A DNA stretch of 64,000 bases from Arthrobacter oryzae (GCF_003634095.1 NZ_RBIR01000004.1:310001-374000); one strand, 5' to 3'; shown: positions 34,544 through 44,433, counted from the first letter of the stretch. The notes: generated by a model from the letters alone, not told the origin. Numbers and translations: made by a program.

Positions 34544-35393
34544 GGACGGCACCACACCCGGCGTCGGTGTCCGCGTCCTTGGCGGGGCGGACACCGGAGC
34601 GTTGCTGGCGCTGGCGCACCGGAACGCCGTCGCCAATGTCTTCATCCTCTCCCATCTGGAGTCCGTCGGTACGGCGTCCCCCACGGCCGGGGGCGCCAGC
34701 ATCTTCGGCGTGTTCGACGGCGGCACGCTCCTTGGCGCCTGCTGGGCCGGCGCCAACCTGGTGCCGGTCGAGCTGGACCCCGACTTCGCCGGCCTCGTGG
34801 CTGCCGCCGCACACCGTTCCGGGCGCCGCTACGCCTCGATCTTTGGCCCCGCCGAAACGGTCCTGGCTGTCTACTCGGCTCTGGAGCAGCTCGGCCAGGG
34901 CGCCCACGAGGTCCGCGACCACCAGCCCCTGTTGACCATCACCGGACCGCCGGCTGTGACGCCCGCGCCCGGACTGGGCTTTGGCGAACTGGCCGACTTC
35001 GACAAGATCCTGCCCGCGTGCGCCGCGATGTTCGAGGAAGAAGTGGGCTACTCGCCGTACCTGGGCGGCAGGGAGTACTACAGCCGGCGCGTCAAGAGCC
35101 TCATCCGCCAGGGCCATTCCCTGGTCCACCTGAACTCTGCCGGGGACGTGGTCTTCAAAGCCGAGCTGGGCGCCGTGACGCCGGAAGTCACCCAGATCCA
35201 GGGTGTCTGGATGAATCCCGAGTACCGCGGGCTGGGACTGAGTGCGGGTTACATGGCCGCCGCCGTCGTCCTCGCCCAGACTCTGGCCCCGGTCACCAGC
35301 CTGTATGTCAACGACTTCAACACCAAGGCCCGCGCCACCTACGACCGCGTCGGCTTCCGCCAGGTAGGCACGTTCGCTACGGTGCTCTTCTAG
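34497..35393 (+). CDS. GNAT-family acetyltransferase
   Basis: A 298-residue protein with an N-terminal DUF4081-like half ([20 protein letters not shown], about 30-49) and a C-terminal GNAT domain (about 165-298) with the acetyl-CoA loop [19 protein letters not shown] (about 238-256) and [20 protein letters not shown]. The substrate is unknown. It is the equivalent of M. tuberculosis Rv2867c, which also follows gcpE/ispG. ATG 34497 overlaps ispG by 47 bp and has GGGGGA upstream, implying translational coupling. Confidence 0.88.
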   Translation: MAKMLSRVAPWLASRRDGTTPGVGVRVLGGADTGALLALAHRNAVANVFILSHLESVGTASPTAGGASIFGVFDGGTLLGACWAGANLVPVELDPDFAGLVAAAAHRSGRRYASIFGPAETVLAVYSALEQLGQGAHEVRDHQPLLTITGPPAVTPAPGLGFGELADFDKILPACAAMFEEEVGYSPYLGGREYYSRRVKSLIRQGHSLVHLNSAGDVVFKAELGAVTPEVTQIQGVWMNPEYRGLGLSAGYMAAAVVLAQTLAPVTSLYVNDFNTKARATYDRVGFRQVGTFATVLF

Positions 35394-35593
35394 CGCCCGG
35401 GCACCACTCCTGCACGAAGATGACGAAAAGTATCTGGGTGCAGGCTCTTGATTCGCGGCCCGGTGTCACATAGGTTCTACCTAGCCGTGTCTCACCGGCG
35501 CCACCACTCCCCGGCGTAACTTCAGGGAAATGCGGCGCCTGGCGGCGACACCAAGTAGCTCACAGCCTGAAATCTGGGGGTGATGGGGCCACG

Positions 35594-35660
35594 GAGCCAC
35601 GCCATGACGGGATGACCAGCTGGAAACGGCCAGGGGCTTCCACCAGTCATGGCGTGGCTC
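35594..35660. repeat. Perfect 15-bp inverted repeat with 37-bp spacer
   Basis: GAGCCACGCCATGAC (35594-35608) and GTCATGGCGTGGCTC (35646-35660) are exact reverse complements. The spacer contains a further small TGGAA...TTCCA pair. It could fold as a large hairpin (terminator or regulatory RNA) or be the footprint of a small mobile element. Confidence 0.8.
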
Positions 35661-35766
35661 TTCCCGCGTCTGCCGTGCCGCCGGCGCTGCTGCCGACGCT
35701 GCCGCCGGCGCTGCCGCGGGCGGCGACCCGGCAGGGCGTCGCGGTAAGCGGGGGCCGTGCGGACGG

Positions 35767-35772
35767 TAGATT
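35767..35772 (+). promoter_or_regulatory. Candidate -10 box for proS
   Basis: TAGATT, 9 nt before an in-frame ATG at 35782 and 60 nt before the preferred GTG at 35833. No -35 hexamer is obvious. Confidence 0.4.
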
Positions 35773-35832
35773 AGTACCTAGATGCTTTTCTTAGGCTTTG
35801 CCCGCACTTCCCCAGAAACGGATACCCCACCT

Positions 35833-37644
35833 GTGGTCCTTCGACTCTCCAAGCTGTTCCTGCGCACCCTGCGCGAAGATCCCGCCGACGCCGAGGTAGC
35901 CAGCCACCGGCTCCTGGTCCGGGCCGGCTATATCCGGCGGGCCGCGCCGGGTATCTATACCTGGTTGCCGCTGGGGCTCAGTGTCCTGCGCAAGGTCGAA
36001 CAGGTCATCCGCGAGGAAATGTCCGCCATCGGCGCGCAGGAAGTCCACTTCCCGGCCCTGCTGCCCAAGGAACCCTACGAGGTCACCAACCGCTGGACGG
36101 AGTACGGCGAGGGCATCTTCCGGCTCAAGGACCGCAAGGGCAACGACTACCTCCTGGCCCCCACGCACGAGGAAATGTTCACCCTGCTGGTCAAGGACCT
36201 GTACTCCTCGTACAAGGACCTGCCCCTGAGCATCTACCAGATCCAGAACAAGTACCGCGATGAGGCGCGTCCCCGGGCAGGCCTGCTGCGCGGCCGCGAA
36301 TTCATCATGAAGGACTCCTACTCCTTCGACGTCGACGACGCCGGCCTGGACGCCAGCTACGCGGCGCACCGCAGCGCGTACCTGAAGATCTTCGAGCGCC
36401 TTGGCCTCGAGGTCATTCCGGTGGCCGCCACCGCCGGGGCCATGGGCGGGTCCAAGAGCGAGGAATTCCTGCACCCCACCGAGATCGGCGAGGACACCTT
36501 CGTGCGTTCCCCCGGCGGTTACGCGGCCAACGTCGAGGCCGTCACCACTGTGGTCCCCGCGGAGATCGACTTCAGCAACGCCCCGGCCGCGGAAGTCCGT
36601 GACACCCCGGACACGCCGACGATCGAAACACTCGTGGACGCCGCCAATGTCCTCGTCCCGCGCAGCGAGGCCGACGGCGGCGCATGGACCGCCGCCGACA
36701 CCCTCAAGAACGTTGTGCTCGCAGTGACGCTGCCCACGGGCGAACGCCAGATCGTCGTCATCGGCGTTCCCGGCGACCGCGGCGTCGACCTCAAGCGGGT
36801 GGAAGCGAACATCGGGTCCTTCCTGCCGATCGCGGGGGAGATCACCCTCGAAGCCGCCGGCGAGGAAGACCTCAAGAAGCAGCCCCTCATCGTCAAGGGC
36901 TACCTCGGCCCCGGCCTGACCCTCGACGCGCCCCTGCTCGGTACCGAAGGTGCCGCCAAGCTGCTCTATCTCGTGGACCCCCGCGTGGTCAGCGGCACCG
37001 CCTGGGTTACCGGCGCCAACGAGGCCGGAAAGCACGTGTTCGGCCTCGTCGCCGGCCGCGACTTCGGCTGGGACGGCGTCATCGAGTGCACCGAGGTGCG
37101 CGCCGGCGATCAGGCCCCCGACGGGTCCGGACCGCTGGAAACCGCCCGCGGCATCGAAATGGGCCACATCTTCCAGCTGGGCCGCAAGTACGCCGAGGCC
37201 CTGGACCTGAAAGTCCTGGACCAGAACGGCAAGCAGGTCGTGGTGACCATGGGCTCCTATGGCGTCGGGGTCACCCGCGCCGTCGCAGCCCTCGCCGAGT
37301 CCAACCATGATGAGAAGGGCCTCGTCTGGCCCCGCGCCGTCGCTCCGGCCGATGTCCACGTTGTGGCCGTGGGCCGCGGCGAGGAAATCTTTGCCACCGC
37401 CGAACAGCTGTCCCTGGAACTCGAAGCCGCCGGCCTCGAGGTCATCTACGATGACCGGCCCAAGGTATCCCCGGGCGTGAAATTCGGGGACGCCGAGCTC
37501 GTCGGCGTCCCGACCATCCTCGCCGTCGGTCGCGGCCTTGTGGACGGCGTAGTGGAGATCAAGGACCGGCGCAGCGGCAATGCCGAGAACGTGGCCGTTG
37601 ACAAGGCGGTTGACTACGTGGTCAACGCCGTCCGCAACAGCTGA
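35833..37644 (+). CDS. proS: Prolyl-tRNA synthetase (bacterial type with editing domain)
   Basis: A 603-residue class II synthetase that charges tRNA-Pro. Motif 2 is in [21 protein letters not shown] (about 139-159), the YbaK-like editing insertion occupies about 225-390, motif 3 ([14 protein letters not shown]) is near 474-487, and the anticodon-binding domain is at the end. The family N-terminus is [19 protein letters not shown], so GTG 35833 fits best, though it lacks a Shine-Dalgarno; an in-frame ATG at 35782, 9 nt behind TAGATT, would add 17 residues and may be used on a leaderless mRNA. The TauE-like gene follows after 19 bp. Confidence 0.93.
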   Translation: MVLRLSKLFLRTLREDPADAEVASHRLLVRAGYIRRAAPGIYTWLPLGLSVLRKVEQVIREEMSAIGAQEVHFPALLPKEPYEVTNRWTEYGEGIFRLKDRKGNDYLLAPTHEEMFTLLVKDLYSSYKDLPLSIYQIQNKYRDEARPRAGLLRGREFIMKDSYSFDVDDAGLDASYAAHRSAYLKIFERLGLEVIPVAATAGAMGGSKSEEFLHPTEIGEDTFVRSPGGYAANVEAVTTVVPAEIDFSNAPAAEVRDTPDTPTIETLVDAANVLVPRSEADGGAWTAADTLKNVVLAVTLPTGERQIVVIGVPGDRGVDLKRVEANIGSFLPIAGEITLEAAGEEDLKKQPLIVKGYLGPGLTLDAPLLGTEGAAKLLYLVDPRVVSGTAWVTGANEAGKHVFGLVAGRDFGWDGVIECTEVRAGDQAPDGSGPLETARGIEMGHIFQLGRKYAEALDLKVLDQNGKQVVVTMGSYGVGVTRAVAALAESNHDEKGLVWPRAVAPADVHVVAVGRGEEIFATAEQLSLELEAAGLEVIYDDRPKVSPGVKFGDAELVGVPTILAVGRGLVDGVVEIKDRRSGNAENVAVDKAVDYVVNAVRNS

Positions 37645-37663
37645 CGCCGCGCAGTCTCTGGTA

Positions 37664-38458
37664 GTGGTCTCCGGACTAGAGTCGATCCAGCTCGGCACCG
37701 TCATCCTGATCATCGTGGCCGGTCTTGCAGCGGGCTGGGTCGACGCCGTCGTCGGTGGCGGCGGCCTCATCCAGCTCCCGGCAATGCTCCTGGTGCCGGG
37801 CATCAGCCCGGTGCAGGCGCTGGCGACCAACAAGATGGGGTCCATCTTCGGCACCACCACGAGTGCGGTCACGTACTACGGCCGTGTCCGGCCCGATCTG
37901 CGCACCGCCCTGCCCATGGCGGTGATCGCGATGGCGGGCAGCTTCGGCGGTGCGGTGCTGGCCGCCAACCTGCCGGCGAGCGTGTTCAAACCGATCATCG
38001 TGGCCGCGCTGATCGCCGTCGCGCTGTTCACCGCCTTCCGGCCCAATGTGGGCGCGCTGACGAAGCTGCGCCACGCCGGGCACCGGCACTATGTGGTGGC
38101 CTGCCTGATCGGCGGCGTGATCGGCTTCTATGACGGCCTGATCGGTCCGGGCACCGGCTCGTTCCTCATCATCGCGCTGGTCTCGGCGATGGGCTACGCC
38201 TTCCTGGAAGCCAGCGCGAAGGCCAAGATCGTGAACGTGGCCACCAACGCCGGCGCCCTCCTGTTCTTCGTGCCGCACGGGGCCGTGTTGTGGGGGCTCG
38301 GGCTGGTCCTCGGCATGGCCAACATGGCCGGCGGCTATCTGGGTGCCCGGACGGCCGTCAAACAGGGCAACAGGTTCATCCGCATCGTCTTTCTCGCGGT
38401 CGTCGGGGCGCTGATCATCAAGCTCGGCTCGGACGTCTGGCACGACAACCTGGCCTAG
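37664..38458 (+). CDS. TauE/SafE-family sulfite/organosulfonate exporter-like membrane protein
   Basis: A 264-residue protein with about eight membrane helices and the family's two half-repeats: GWVDAVVGGGGLIQLPAML (about 23-41) and GFYDGLIGPGTGSFLIIAL (about 152-170). Members export sulfite, sulfoacetate or related C2/C3 anions; the substrate here is unknown. The start codon is uncertain (GTG 37664 has no clear ribosome site). It lies 19 bp after proS on the same strand and may be co-transcribed. Confidence 0.85.
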   Translation: MVSGLESIQLGTVILIIVAGLAAGWVDAVVGGGGLIQLPAMLLVPGISPVQALATNKMGSIFGTTTSAVTYYGRVRPDLRTALPMAVIAMAGSFGGAVLAANLPASVFKPIIVAALIAVALFTAFRPNVGALTKLRHAGHRHYVVACLIGGVIGFYDGLIGPGTGSFLIIALVSAMGYAFLEASAKAKIVNVATNAGALLFFVPHGAVLWGLGLVLGMANMAGGYLGARTAVKQGNRFIRIVFLAVVGALIIKLGSDVWHDNLA

Positions 38459-38464
38459 CCGCAC

Positions 38465-38489
38465 CGGGCGCAGAGGACTCTGCCGCCCG
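38465..38489 (+). terminator. Candidate terminator after the TauE-like gene
   Basis: CGGGCGCAGAG (38465-38475) and CTCTGCCGCCCG (38478-38489) form a GC-rich stem with a one-base bulge. No T-run. Confidence 0.5.
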
Positions 38490-38548
38490 CACGGGAACCA
38501 GCCGGCACAACCGGCGCCGGGGTACTCCCCGTCTGCTGGCACCGGGCG

Positions 38549-38554
38549 TAGCAT
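38549..38554 (+). promoter_or_regulatory. -10 box for leaderless PLP-decarboxylase gene
   Basis: TAGCAT followed by 6 nt and the ATG at 38561. Confidence 0.5.
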
Positions 38555-38560
38555 GCAGCT

Positions 38561-39973
38561 ATGTCAGCAGGCGAGGAACGCTACAGGGATGCCCTCGAGG
38601 CCGCGGCCGGACATGCACGCCGGTGGCTCGGGAGCCAGGGAACCCGCCGTATCGGGCCGCAGGCCACGGCGGCCGGGCTGGCGGCCGACTTCGGCGGTCC
38701 GATACCCAAGGAGGGCATGCCGGCCGCGGAGGTGGTGGACTATCTCGCGGCCAAGGCCGAACCCGGGCTGATGGCCATGCCGTCAGGGCGGTTCTTCGGC
38801 TGGGTCATCGGCGGCACGCTACCGGCCGCGCTGGCGGCGGACTGGCTGGTCAGCGCCTGGGACCAGAACGCGGGGCTGCGCTTCGCGACGCCGGCGACCG
38901 CCGCCATCGAGGAAGCCGCCGGCAAGTGGATCCTTGAGCTTCTGGGTCTTCCCGACGAGTCCGACGTCGGCTTTGCCACCGGCGCCACCATGGCCAATTT
39001 CACCGGACTTGCCGCTGCCCGCTGGCGGCTCATGGCCGATGCCGGCTGGGACCTCGACGGCGACGGGCTCGCCGGGGCCCCGAAGATCCGCTGCTTCGTG
39101 GGGCAGGAACGGCACGACACCATCGACCTCGGCCTGCGTTATCTGGGCCTGGGACGTCCCACGGTGGTGCCGTCCGACCGCCAGGGACGCATCATCCCGG
39201 CCGAACTCGACTGCGCCCTGGACCTCGCGCTCAGCGCGGGGCAGGATGACCGGCCGGTCCCGGCCCTGGTGTGCCTGCAGGCCGGAAATCTGCATTCGGG
39301 CGCCTTCGATCCCTTCACCGAGGCGATTGCTGTCGCGAAGGCGCACGGCGCGTGGGTGCACGTGGACGGCGCCTTCGGGCTCTGGGCAGCAGCCGTGCCG
39401 GAACTGGCGGCCCTGACCGCAGGACTCCGGCTGGCGGATTCGTGGGGGACGGATGCCCACAAGACCCTCAACGTGCCCTACGACTGCGGAATCGCGATCG
39501 TGCGCGACGCACAGGCCTTGCGTTCGGCGATGGGGCTGCACACCAGCTACCTGATCCAGGCCGCGGACGGTGCCGGCGACCCCTTCGAGTCCGTGCCCGA
39601 GCTCTCCCGCCGGGCGCGCGGCGTGCCCGTATGGGCCGCGCTGAAATCCCTCGGCCGCGACGGCGTGGCCGGCCAGGTCCGCACGCTCGTGCTGCGGGCC
39701 GCGCAGTTGGCCGAACAGCTCGGCGCGCTGGACGGCGTCGAGGTCCTCAACGACGTCGACTACACCCAGGTGTCCCTGGCGTTCGGGGACGACGCCGTGA
39801 CCCGCGCCGTGACCGAGCGGATCATCGGGGACGGCCGGGTCTGGATGTCCGGCTCACGCTGGCAGGACCGCGATATCCTGCGGATTTCGGTGAGCAACTG
39901 GAGCACGGACGACGCCGACGTCCGGATCGCCGTCGACGCCGTCCGCGACGCTCTGGCGGCCGTGCGCGGCTGA
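38561..39973 (+). CDS. PLP-dependent group II amino acid decarboxylase family protein
   Basis: A 470-residue pyridoxal-phosphate enzyme of the aromatic-L-amino-acid/glutamate decarboxylase fold. GFATGATMANFTGLAAARW (about 139-157), VHVDGAFGLWAA (about 267-278) with the PLP-binding Asp, and DSWGTDAHKTLNVPYDCG (about 295-312) with the Schiff-base Lys are all present. The substrate cannot be read from sequence; the N-terminal part (FFGWVIGGTLPAALAADWL) is that of a bacterial subgroup often annotated only as pyridoxal-dependent decarboxylase. It is a single gene, convergent with the formate dehydrogenase genes. Confidence 0.88.
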   Translation: MSAGEERYRDALEAAAGHARRWLGSQGTRRIGPQATAAGLAADFGGPIPKEGMPAAEVVDYLAAKAEPGLMAMPSGRFFGWVIGGTLPAALAADWLVSAWDQNAGLRFATPATAAIEEAAGKWILELLGLPDESDVGFATGATMANFTGLAAARWRLMADAGWDLDGDGLAGAPKIRCFVGQERHDTIDLGLRYLGLGRPTVVPSDRQGRIIPAELDCALDLALSAGQDDRPVPALVCLQAGNLHSGAFDPFTEAIAVAKAHGAWVHVDGAFGLWAAAVPELAALTAGLRLADSWGTDAHKTLNVPYDCGIAIVRDAQALRSAMGLHTSYLIQAADGAGDPFESVPELSRRARGVPVWAALKSLGRDGVAGQVRTLVLRAAQLAEQLGALDGVEVLNDVDYTQVSLAFGDDAVTRAVTERIIGDGRVWMSGSRWQDRDILRISVSNWSTDDADVRIAVDAVRDALAAVRG

Positions 39974-39990
39974 CCGCACCGGAGATCCGC

Positions 39991-42657
39991 TCAGCCGCCG
40001 CCGGACAGGCGGACGGCGGTCAGCTTGTATTCGGGGCACCCTGTGACCTCGTCCTCCACGGCAGAGGTGAGGCTGTTGACCGCGGCGCCGGGGAAATGGA
40101 AGCCCGCGAACACCTGGCCCGGTTCCACCTCGTCCGTGATCCGCGCCCGCAGGACCGCCGTTCCGTGCCGGCTGCCCAGCCGGACGGGATCGCCGTCGTG
40201 GAACCCCAGCGCTGCCGCGTCCGCGGCGCAGACATCGATCGTCTCGCCGGCGAGCAGGCGCAGGTTGTCGGTGCGGCGGGTCATGCTGCCGGAGTTGTAG
40301 TGCTCGCCCCGGCGACCGGTGATGAGCAGGTACGGGAACACCTCGTCGCATTGCTCGCCCGGCGGCAGGTACGGCCGCGCGGCAAGGTGCGCCAGGCCGT
40401 CTGGGGTGGCGAAGCGGTCCTGGTAGAGCCTGGGCGTTCCGGGGGAATCGGCGGTCCCGCACGGCCAGTGCAGCGGCCCGTCGCGGTCCAGCCGTGCGTG
40501 CGAGATGCCGCCGAACAGCGGCGCCACTGCGGCGCATTCCGCCATGGCCTCCGCCGGTGTGGCGCAACCGAGGTCCGCCCCCATGCCGGCCGCGACGGCG
40601 TGGAGCACCTCGAAGTCCGTGCGGACGCCGGCAGGGGGCGCCACGGCGGCCCGGACCCGCTGGAAGCGCCGGTCGAAATTGACGAACGTGCCGTCCTTCT
40701 CCAGCCAGGCGGCCACGGGGAAGACGACGTCCGCGGCGGCGGCCGTGGGGGAGAGGAACAGATCGTTGCAGATCACCAGCGGGCAGGCGGCCAGGGCTGC
40801 CCGCACCGAGGTACTGTCGGGATCGGTGGCGAGTACGTCCTCCCCGATGACCCACAGCGACTTCAACGCCCCGTCCCGGGCGGCCGCGAACATCTGCGGG
40901 ATGCGTAGCCCGGGCCGCGGCGGCACACCGGCCCGCCATTCACTGGCGCACCGGGTCCGCGCGGCGGGGTCCAGGATCTTCTGGTAGCCCGGCAGCAGAT
41001 CGGGCAGGGCTCCCATGTCCGAGGCGCCCTGGACGTTGTTCTGCCCGCGCAGCGGGTTCACCCCGCCGCCGGCACCCGGCCCCACGGCGCCGCGCAGCAG
41101 TGCCAGATTGGACAGGGTCCGTACCCCGTCCGTGCCGTGCAGATGTTCGGTCACGCCGAGGCCGTAGAAGATCGCCGGAGCGAGGGCCTGCCCGTACATC
41201 ACGGCGGCACGCACCAGATCGTCCGCCGGGACGCCGGAAATCCCCGCCACCCGTTCCGGCGGGTAGTCGCCGAGCAGCTCCAGCAGCTCGTCGTAGCCGC
41301 CGGTGTGCGCGCCCACGAAGGCGGTGTCCACGAGTCCCTCGCGGGCCAGGACGTGCGCCAGGCCGTTGAACACGGCCACGTTGGTTCCCGGCCGGGGCCG
41401 GAGGTGGAGATCGGCGTGCCGGGCCAGGGAGGTTCGGCGGGGATCCACCACCACCAGGCGGGCGCCGTCCATGACCCGCTGGAAGATCCGGGACCCCACC
41501 ACGGGGTGCGCGGCCGTCGGGTTGGCGCCGGCCAGGAGGATCGCGTCGCACCGGTCGAGGTCATCGAACGGGTTAGTCCCGCCGCCCAGACCGAAAGTGG
41601 CGGCCAGGCCGGCCGCGGAGGGGGCGTGGCAGAGCCGGGCACAGTTGTCCACATTGTTGGTCCCCATGAGGGCCCGGGCGAACTTCTGGGCCAGGTAGTT
41701 CTCCTCATTCGTGGCCCGGGCCGAGGAGATGAGGGCGAATCCGTCCGGGTCGGTGTCCCGGATCACAGTCAGCCTGGCGGCCACGTACCCGACTGCCTCG
41801 TCCCACGTCGCCGGGGCCAGGGTTCCATTCCTGCGAATCAGCGGGGTGGTCAGGCGTTCCGCGGATCCGAGGAACCCGTGGGCGAACCGTCCTTTGACGC
41901 ACGCGTGGCCGCGATTCACCGAACCGTCCCCGGCGGGCCGGACGGTCATGATCGCGTTGTCGCGGGTGGAGACCTCCAGGCTGCAGCCGACGCCGCAATA
42001 GCCGCACGTGGTCAGGGTCTGCCGTTCGATCGGCAGCAGATTAAGCAGCCCGGGCTCGGAGAGCGCACCGGTGGGGCAGGTGTCCACGCAGGCCCCGCAC
42101 GAGACGCAATCGGACTCCGCCCAGGGCCCGCCTGTTCCCGGCGCCACCACCGTGCCGGCGCCGCGGCCCACCAGGGTCAGGGCGAACGTGCCCTGGATCT
42201 CGGCGCAGGCGCGCACGCACCGCCCGCACGCGATGCAGAGATCGCGGTCGAGCTTGACGTACGGGTGGGAGTGGTCAACCCCGCGCTCCGGCGGCAGCAC
42301 GGAACCAGCCGGGGCACTGACCCCGTAGGCGGCGCATTCCCGGGCCAGTTCGCTGCGGTCGGCGGGGACATCCAGTGCCCGGGGCGGCAGCCCCGCGACG
42401 ATGGCCTGCAAGGCATCGCGCCGGATCGCCCGTGATGCCTCGACGGCGATGCGCAATCCGTCCTCGGCCGGGGTACTGCAGGCGGCCGCCGGCCCCCGGC
42501 CGGCGACATCCACCAGGCACGTGCGGCACGAGGCCGCCGTCGTGAGCCGGTCATCGTGGCACAACGCCGGGAGGGCCAGGCCGGCGGCCCGAACCGCGTC
42601 CAGCAGCGTCGCCCCGGCCGGGACCTCGACCTGAAGGCCGTCGACCAGGAGTTTCAT
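39991..42657 (-). CDS. fdsA: NAD-dependent formate dehydrogenase, molybdopterin alpha subunit
   Basis: An 888-residue catalytic subunit. In order: an N-terminal NuoG-like 2Fe-2S domain (Cys at about 33, 44, 47 and 60), two 4Fe-4S clusters (CIACGRCVRAC near 143; CVSCGACVDTCP near 187), the molybdopterin 4Fe-4S motif CGYCGVGC (near 219) and the bis-MGD domain. The metal ligand is in NVDNCARLCHAPS (near 331-343), a Cys rather than Sec, with the adjacent active-site His. The C-terminal molybdopterin-binding domain contains GRRGEHYNSGSMTRRT. It oxidises formate to CO2 in the cytoplasm and passes electrons to the NuoEF-like partner. ATG 42657 overlaps the partner's stop (ATGA). Confidence 0.92.
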   Translation of the reverse strand: MKLLVDGLQVEVPAGATLLDAVRAAGLALPALCHDDRLTTAASCRTCLVDVAGRGPAAACSTPAEDGLRIAVEASRAIRRDALQAIVAGLPPRALDVPADRSELARECAAYGVSAPAGSVLPPERGVDHSHPYVKLDRDLCIACGRCVRACAEIQGTFALTLVGRGAGTVVAPGTGGPWAESDCVSCGACVDTCPTGALSEPGLLNLLPIERQTLTTCGYCGVGCSLEVSTRDNAIMTVRPAGDGSVNRGHACVKGRFAHGFLGSAERLTTPLIRRNGTLAPATWDEAVGYVAARLTVIRDTDPDGFALISSARATNEENYLAQKFARALMGTNNVDNCARLCHAPSAAGLAATFGLGGGTNPFDDLDRCDAILLAGANPTAAHPVVGSRIFQRVMDGARLVVVDPRRTSLARHADLHLRPRPGTNVAVFNGLAHVLAREGLVDTAFVGAHTGGYDELLELLGDYPPERVAGISGVPADDLVRAAVMYGQALAPAIFYGLGVTEHLHGTDGVRTLSNLALLRGAVGPGAGGGVNPLRGQNNVQGASDMGALPDLLPGYQKILDPAARTRCASEWRAGVPPRPGLRIPQMFAAARDGALKSLWVIGEDVLATDPDSTSVRAALAACPLVICNDLFLSPTAAAADVVFPVAAWLEKDGTFVNFDRRFQRVRAAVAPPAGVRTDFEVLHAVAAGMGADLGCATPAEAMAECAAVAPLFGGISHARLDRDGPLHWPCGTADSPGTPRLYQDRFATPDGLAHLAARPYLPPGEQCDEVFPYLLITGRRGEHYNSGSMTRRTDNLRLLAGETIDVCAADAAALGFHDGDPVRLGSRHGTAVLRARITDEVEPGQVFAGFHFPGAAVNSLTSAVEDEVTGCPEYKLTAVRLSGGG

Positions 42658-44363
42658 GACGGCCAGCCGGCAAGGCCGTATACGCGGGCAAGGCTCCGCA
42701 CCGCCGCCGGTACCCTCCGGCCGAAGGCGCACAGGCTGCCCGCCGCCATCGTGCGCAGCACCTCGCCGCGTTCGCCGCTGATCTCCGGGTCGTCCGGCCG
42801 CTCGGCCAGGGCACGGCCGCGCCATGCCCCTACCCGGCAGGGCGAGCACTGTCCGCAACTCTCCGCGGCGGCGAAGTCCCACAGGTTTCGCAGCACTTCC
42901 ACACCGGAGAGCCTGTCATCGAAGGCGACGATCCCCGCGTGGCCGAGTGCTGCCCCGTGCCCGGACAGGGCGGCATCGCTCAGCGGCACATCGAGGTCCC
43001 CGGGGCCAAGGAAACCGCCCAGCGGGCCGCCGATTTGAAGCGCGCGCAGCCTCGCACCGTCCCGGAGCCCGCCCCCGAGGTCCTCGACGATGCGCCGGAC
43101 CGGCGTGCCGATCTCCACCTCATAGGCTCCGGGCCGCCGGAACCGTTCGGACAGGCACGCGAGTACGGTCCCGGCCTCCTCCGGGGTCCCCAGCGCCGCG
43201 TACGCGGCCCCGCCGTGCTGCACGATCCACGGGACCGCGCTGAGCGTTTCCACGTTGTTGACCACCGTGGGACGGCCGAAAAGGCCGTGCCCGGTGGGGA
43301 ACGGCGGCCGGGGCCGGACGACGCCGCGCAGCCCTTCGATGCCGTTGAGCAGGGCGGTTTCCTCCCCGGAGACGTAGGACCCTGCGCCCTCAACCACCTG
43401 GACGTCCAGGCCGAGGCCGCTGCCCGCCGCGTCTGTGCCGAGATGCCCGGCGGCGCGTGCCTCGGCCAGCGCATCCCGCAGCCGGGCGGCGGCGCCCGGA
43501 TATTCCGAGCGGACGAACACGATGCCGGTGGCCGCGCGGACGGCGAAGCAGGCCAGGGTGAGCCCCTCGAGCACGCGGTGCGGGTCCTGTTCCATGAGCA
43601 GGCGGTCCGCATAGGAACCTGGGTCGCCCTCGTCGCCGTTGGCCACCACCACGCGGGGCCCAGGGTGCTCGAGCGCGGCCCGCCACTTGGCGGCGGCGCG
43701 GAACCCTGCTCCGCCCCGTCCCCTCAGCTGTGCGGCCTCGACCCGGGCCAGGACGTCCTCGGGTGTTCCTGAGGCGGCGACCGCTGGCCATACCGACCAC
43801 GGCGGCGACGCTCCGAGCAGTCCGGCGGTGACCACGGGGACCGGGCTGTCGCTGTACACCGGGATGGGCGGAGCCGTCCGCGGGGAATTTCCCCGCAATT
43901 GGGCCGCCAGGCCGGGCCCGGCGTACGCATCCACGCCGTCCAGGGCTGCGGGGCCCGAAAAGCAATAGCCCAGGCAGCGCACTGCCTGGATCGAGACAGA
44001 GCCGTCCGCGCTCCGGCTCCCCGATTCCACCCCGAGCGCAGCCTCCACCTCGGCGACGTGCGCGCCGCCGCTCGCCGCGAAACAGGCGGCGGCGTTGCAG
44101 ACCCGGACGTGCCGGGTTCCGCGGGACGCGGAGAAATCGGCGAAGAAAGTTGCCGGTCCTTCGACCGCAGCCGCGGGCAGGCCGAGCGTGCGGGCAATCT
44201 CGGCCGGGGCGGCGCGGGTGGAACGGAGCACGTTCGCGACGTCCCCGATCGGCCGGTCGAAGCGGCCGGCATACCGGAGGAACGGATCGTCATTGTTCCG
44301 GTCCTGCCGGTTCGGCCCGTTATCGGGCTCGGCGCCCGGGCGCCCGGCACGGGGTTCCTGCAT
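42654..44363 (-). CDS. Formate dehydrogenase diaphorase subunit, NuoE-NuoF fusion
   Basis: A 569-residue fusion of the NuoE/FdsG-like 2Fe-2S domain (about 30-150; Cys in VCNAAACFAASGG and AVRCLGYCFSGP) with the NuoF/FdsB-like flavoprotein (about 190-560; FMN/NAD loop QLRGRGGAGFRAAAKW, NGDEGDPGSYADR, and 4Fe-4S motif AESCGQCSPCRVGAW). It passes electrons from FdsA to NAD+. Separate fdsG and fdsB genes are usual; here they are one polypeptide. ATG 44363 was chosen because it precedes the first conserved helix without including a non-conserved extension. It is first in the two-gene unit. No fdhD/fdsC or delta subunit gene is visible nearby. Confidence 0.9.
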   Translation of the reverse strand: MQEPRAGRPGAEPDNGPNRQDRNNDDPFLRYAGRFDRPIGDVANVLRSTRAAPAEIARTLGLPAAAVEGPATFFADFSASRGTRHVRVCNAAACFAASGGAHVAEVEAALGVESGSRSADGSVSIQAVRCLGYCFSGPAALDGVDAYAGPGLAAQLRGNSPRTAPPIPVYSDSPVPVVTAGLLGASPPWSVWPAVAASGTPEDVLARVEAAQLRGRGGAGFRAAAKWRAALEHPGPRVVVANGDEGDPGSYADRLLMEQDPHRVLEGLTLACFAVRAATGIVFVRSEYPGAAARLRDALAEARAAGHLGTDAAGSGLGLDVQVVEGAGSYVSGEETALLNGIEGLRGVVRPRPPFPTGHGLFGRPTVVNNVETLSAVPWIVQHGGAAYAALGTPEEAGTVLACLSERFRRPGAYEVEIGTPVRRIVEDLGGGLRDGARLRALQIGGPLGGFLGPGDLDVPLSDAALSGHGAALGHAGIVAFDDRLSGVEVLRNLWDFAAAESCGQCSPCRVGAWRGRALAERPDDPEISGERGEVLRTMAAGSLCAFGRRVPAAVRSLARVYGLAGWPS

Positions 44364-44433
44364 GCGCCCAACTCTTGCCTTGGCGGCCGGGACGGGGAAG
44401 GGTCGAAGGTCCCCGCAGTACTCTGACCCGGTA

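Larger units (their letters stand above)
35394..35832. other. Structured intergenic region before proS
   Basis: A 439-bp gap with no convincing gene. It contains a 7-bp stem CCTGCAC/GTGCAGG (35409-35415/35438-35444), a nested GTGTC...GGCGCC / GGCGCC...GACAC arrangement (35487-35502/35534-35551) and a perfect 15-bp inverted repeat (35594-35608/35646-35660). TAGATT at 35767-35772 is the likely -10 of proS. The first parts could end the ispG-GNAT transcript. I find no T-box sequence. Confidence 0.5.

Noticed and set aside
35612..35794. 60-codon plus-strand frame before proS
   Set aside because: Begins inside the spacer of the inverted repeat, Pro/Ala-rich, no motif and runs into the proS start; no ribosome site.
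35394..35832. T-box or tRNA in the GNAT-proS gap
   Set aside because: A GGTTCTACC stretch near 35473 resembles a T-arm but the required bases and the other tRNA arms are missing, and no T-box core sequence is present.
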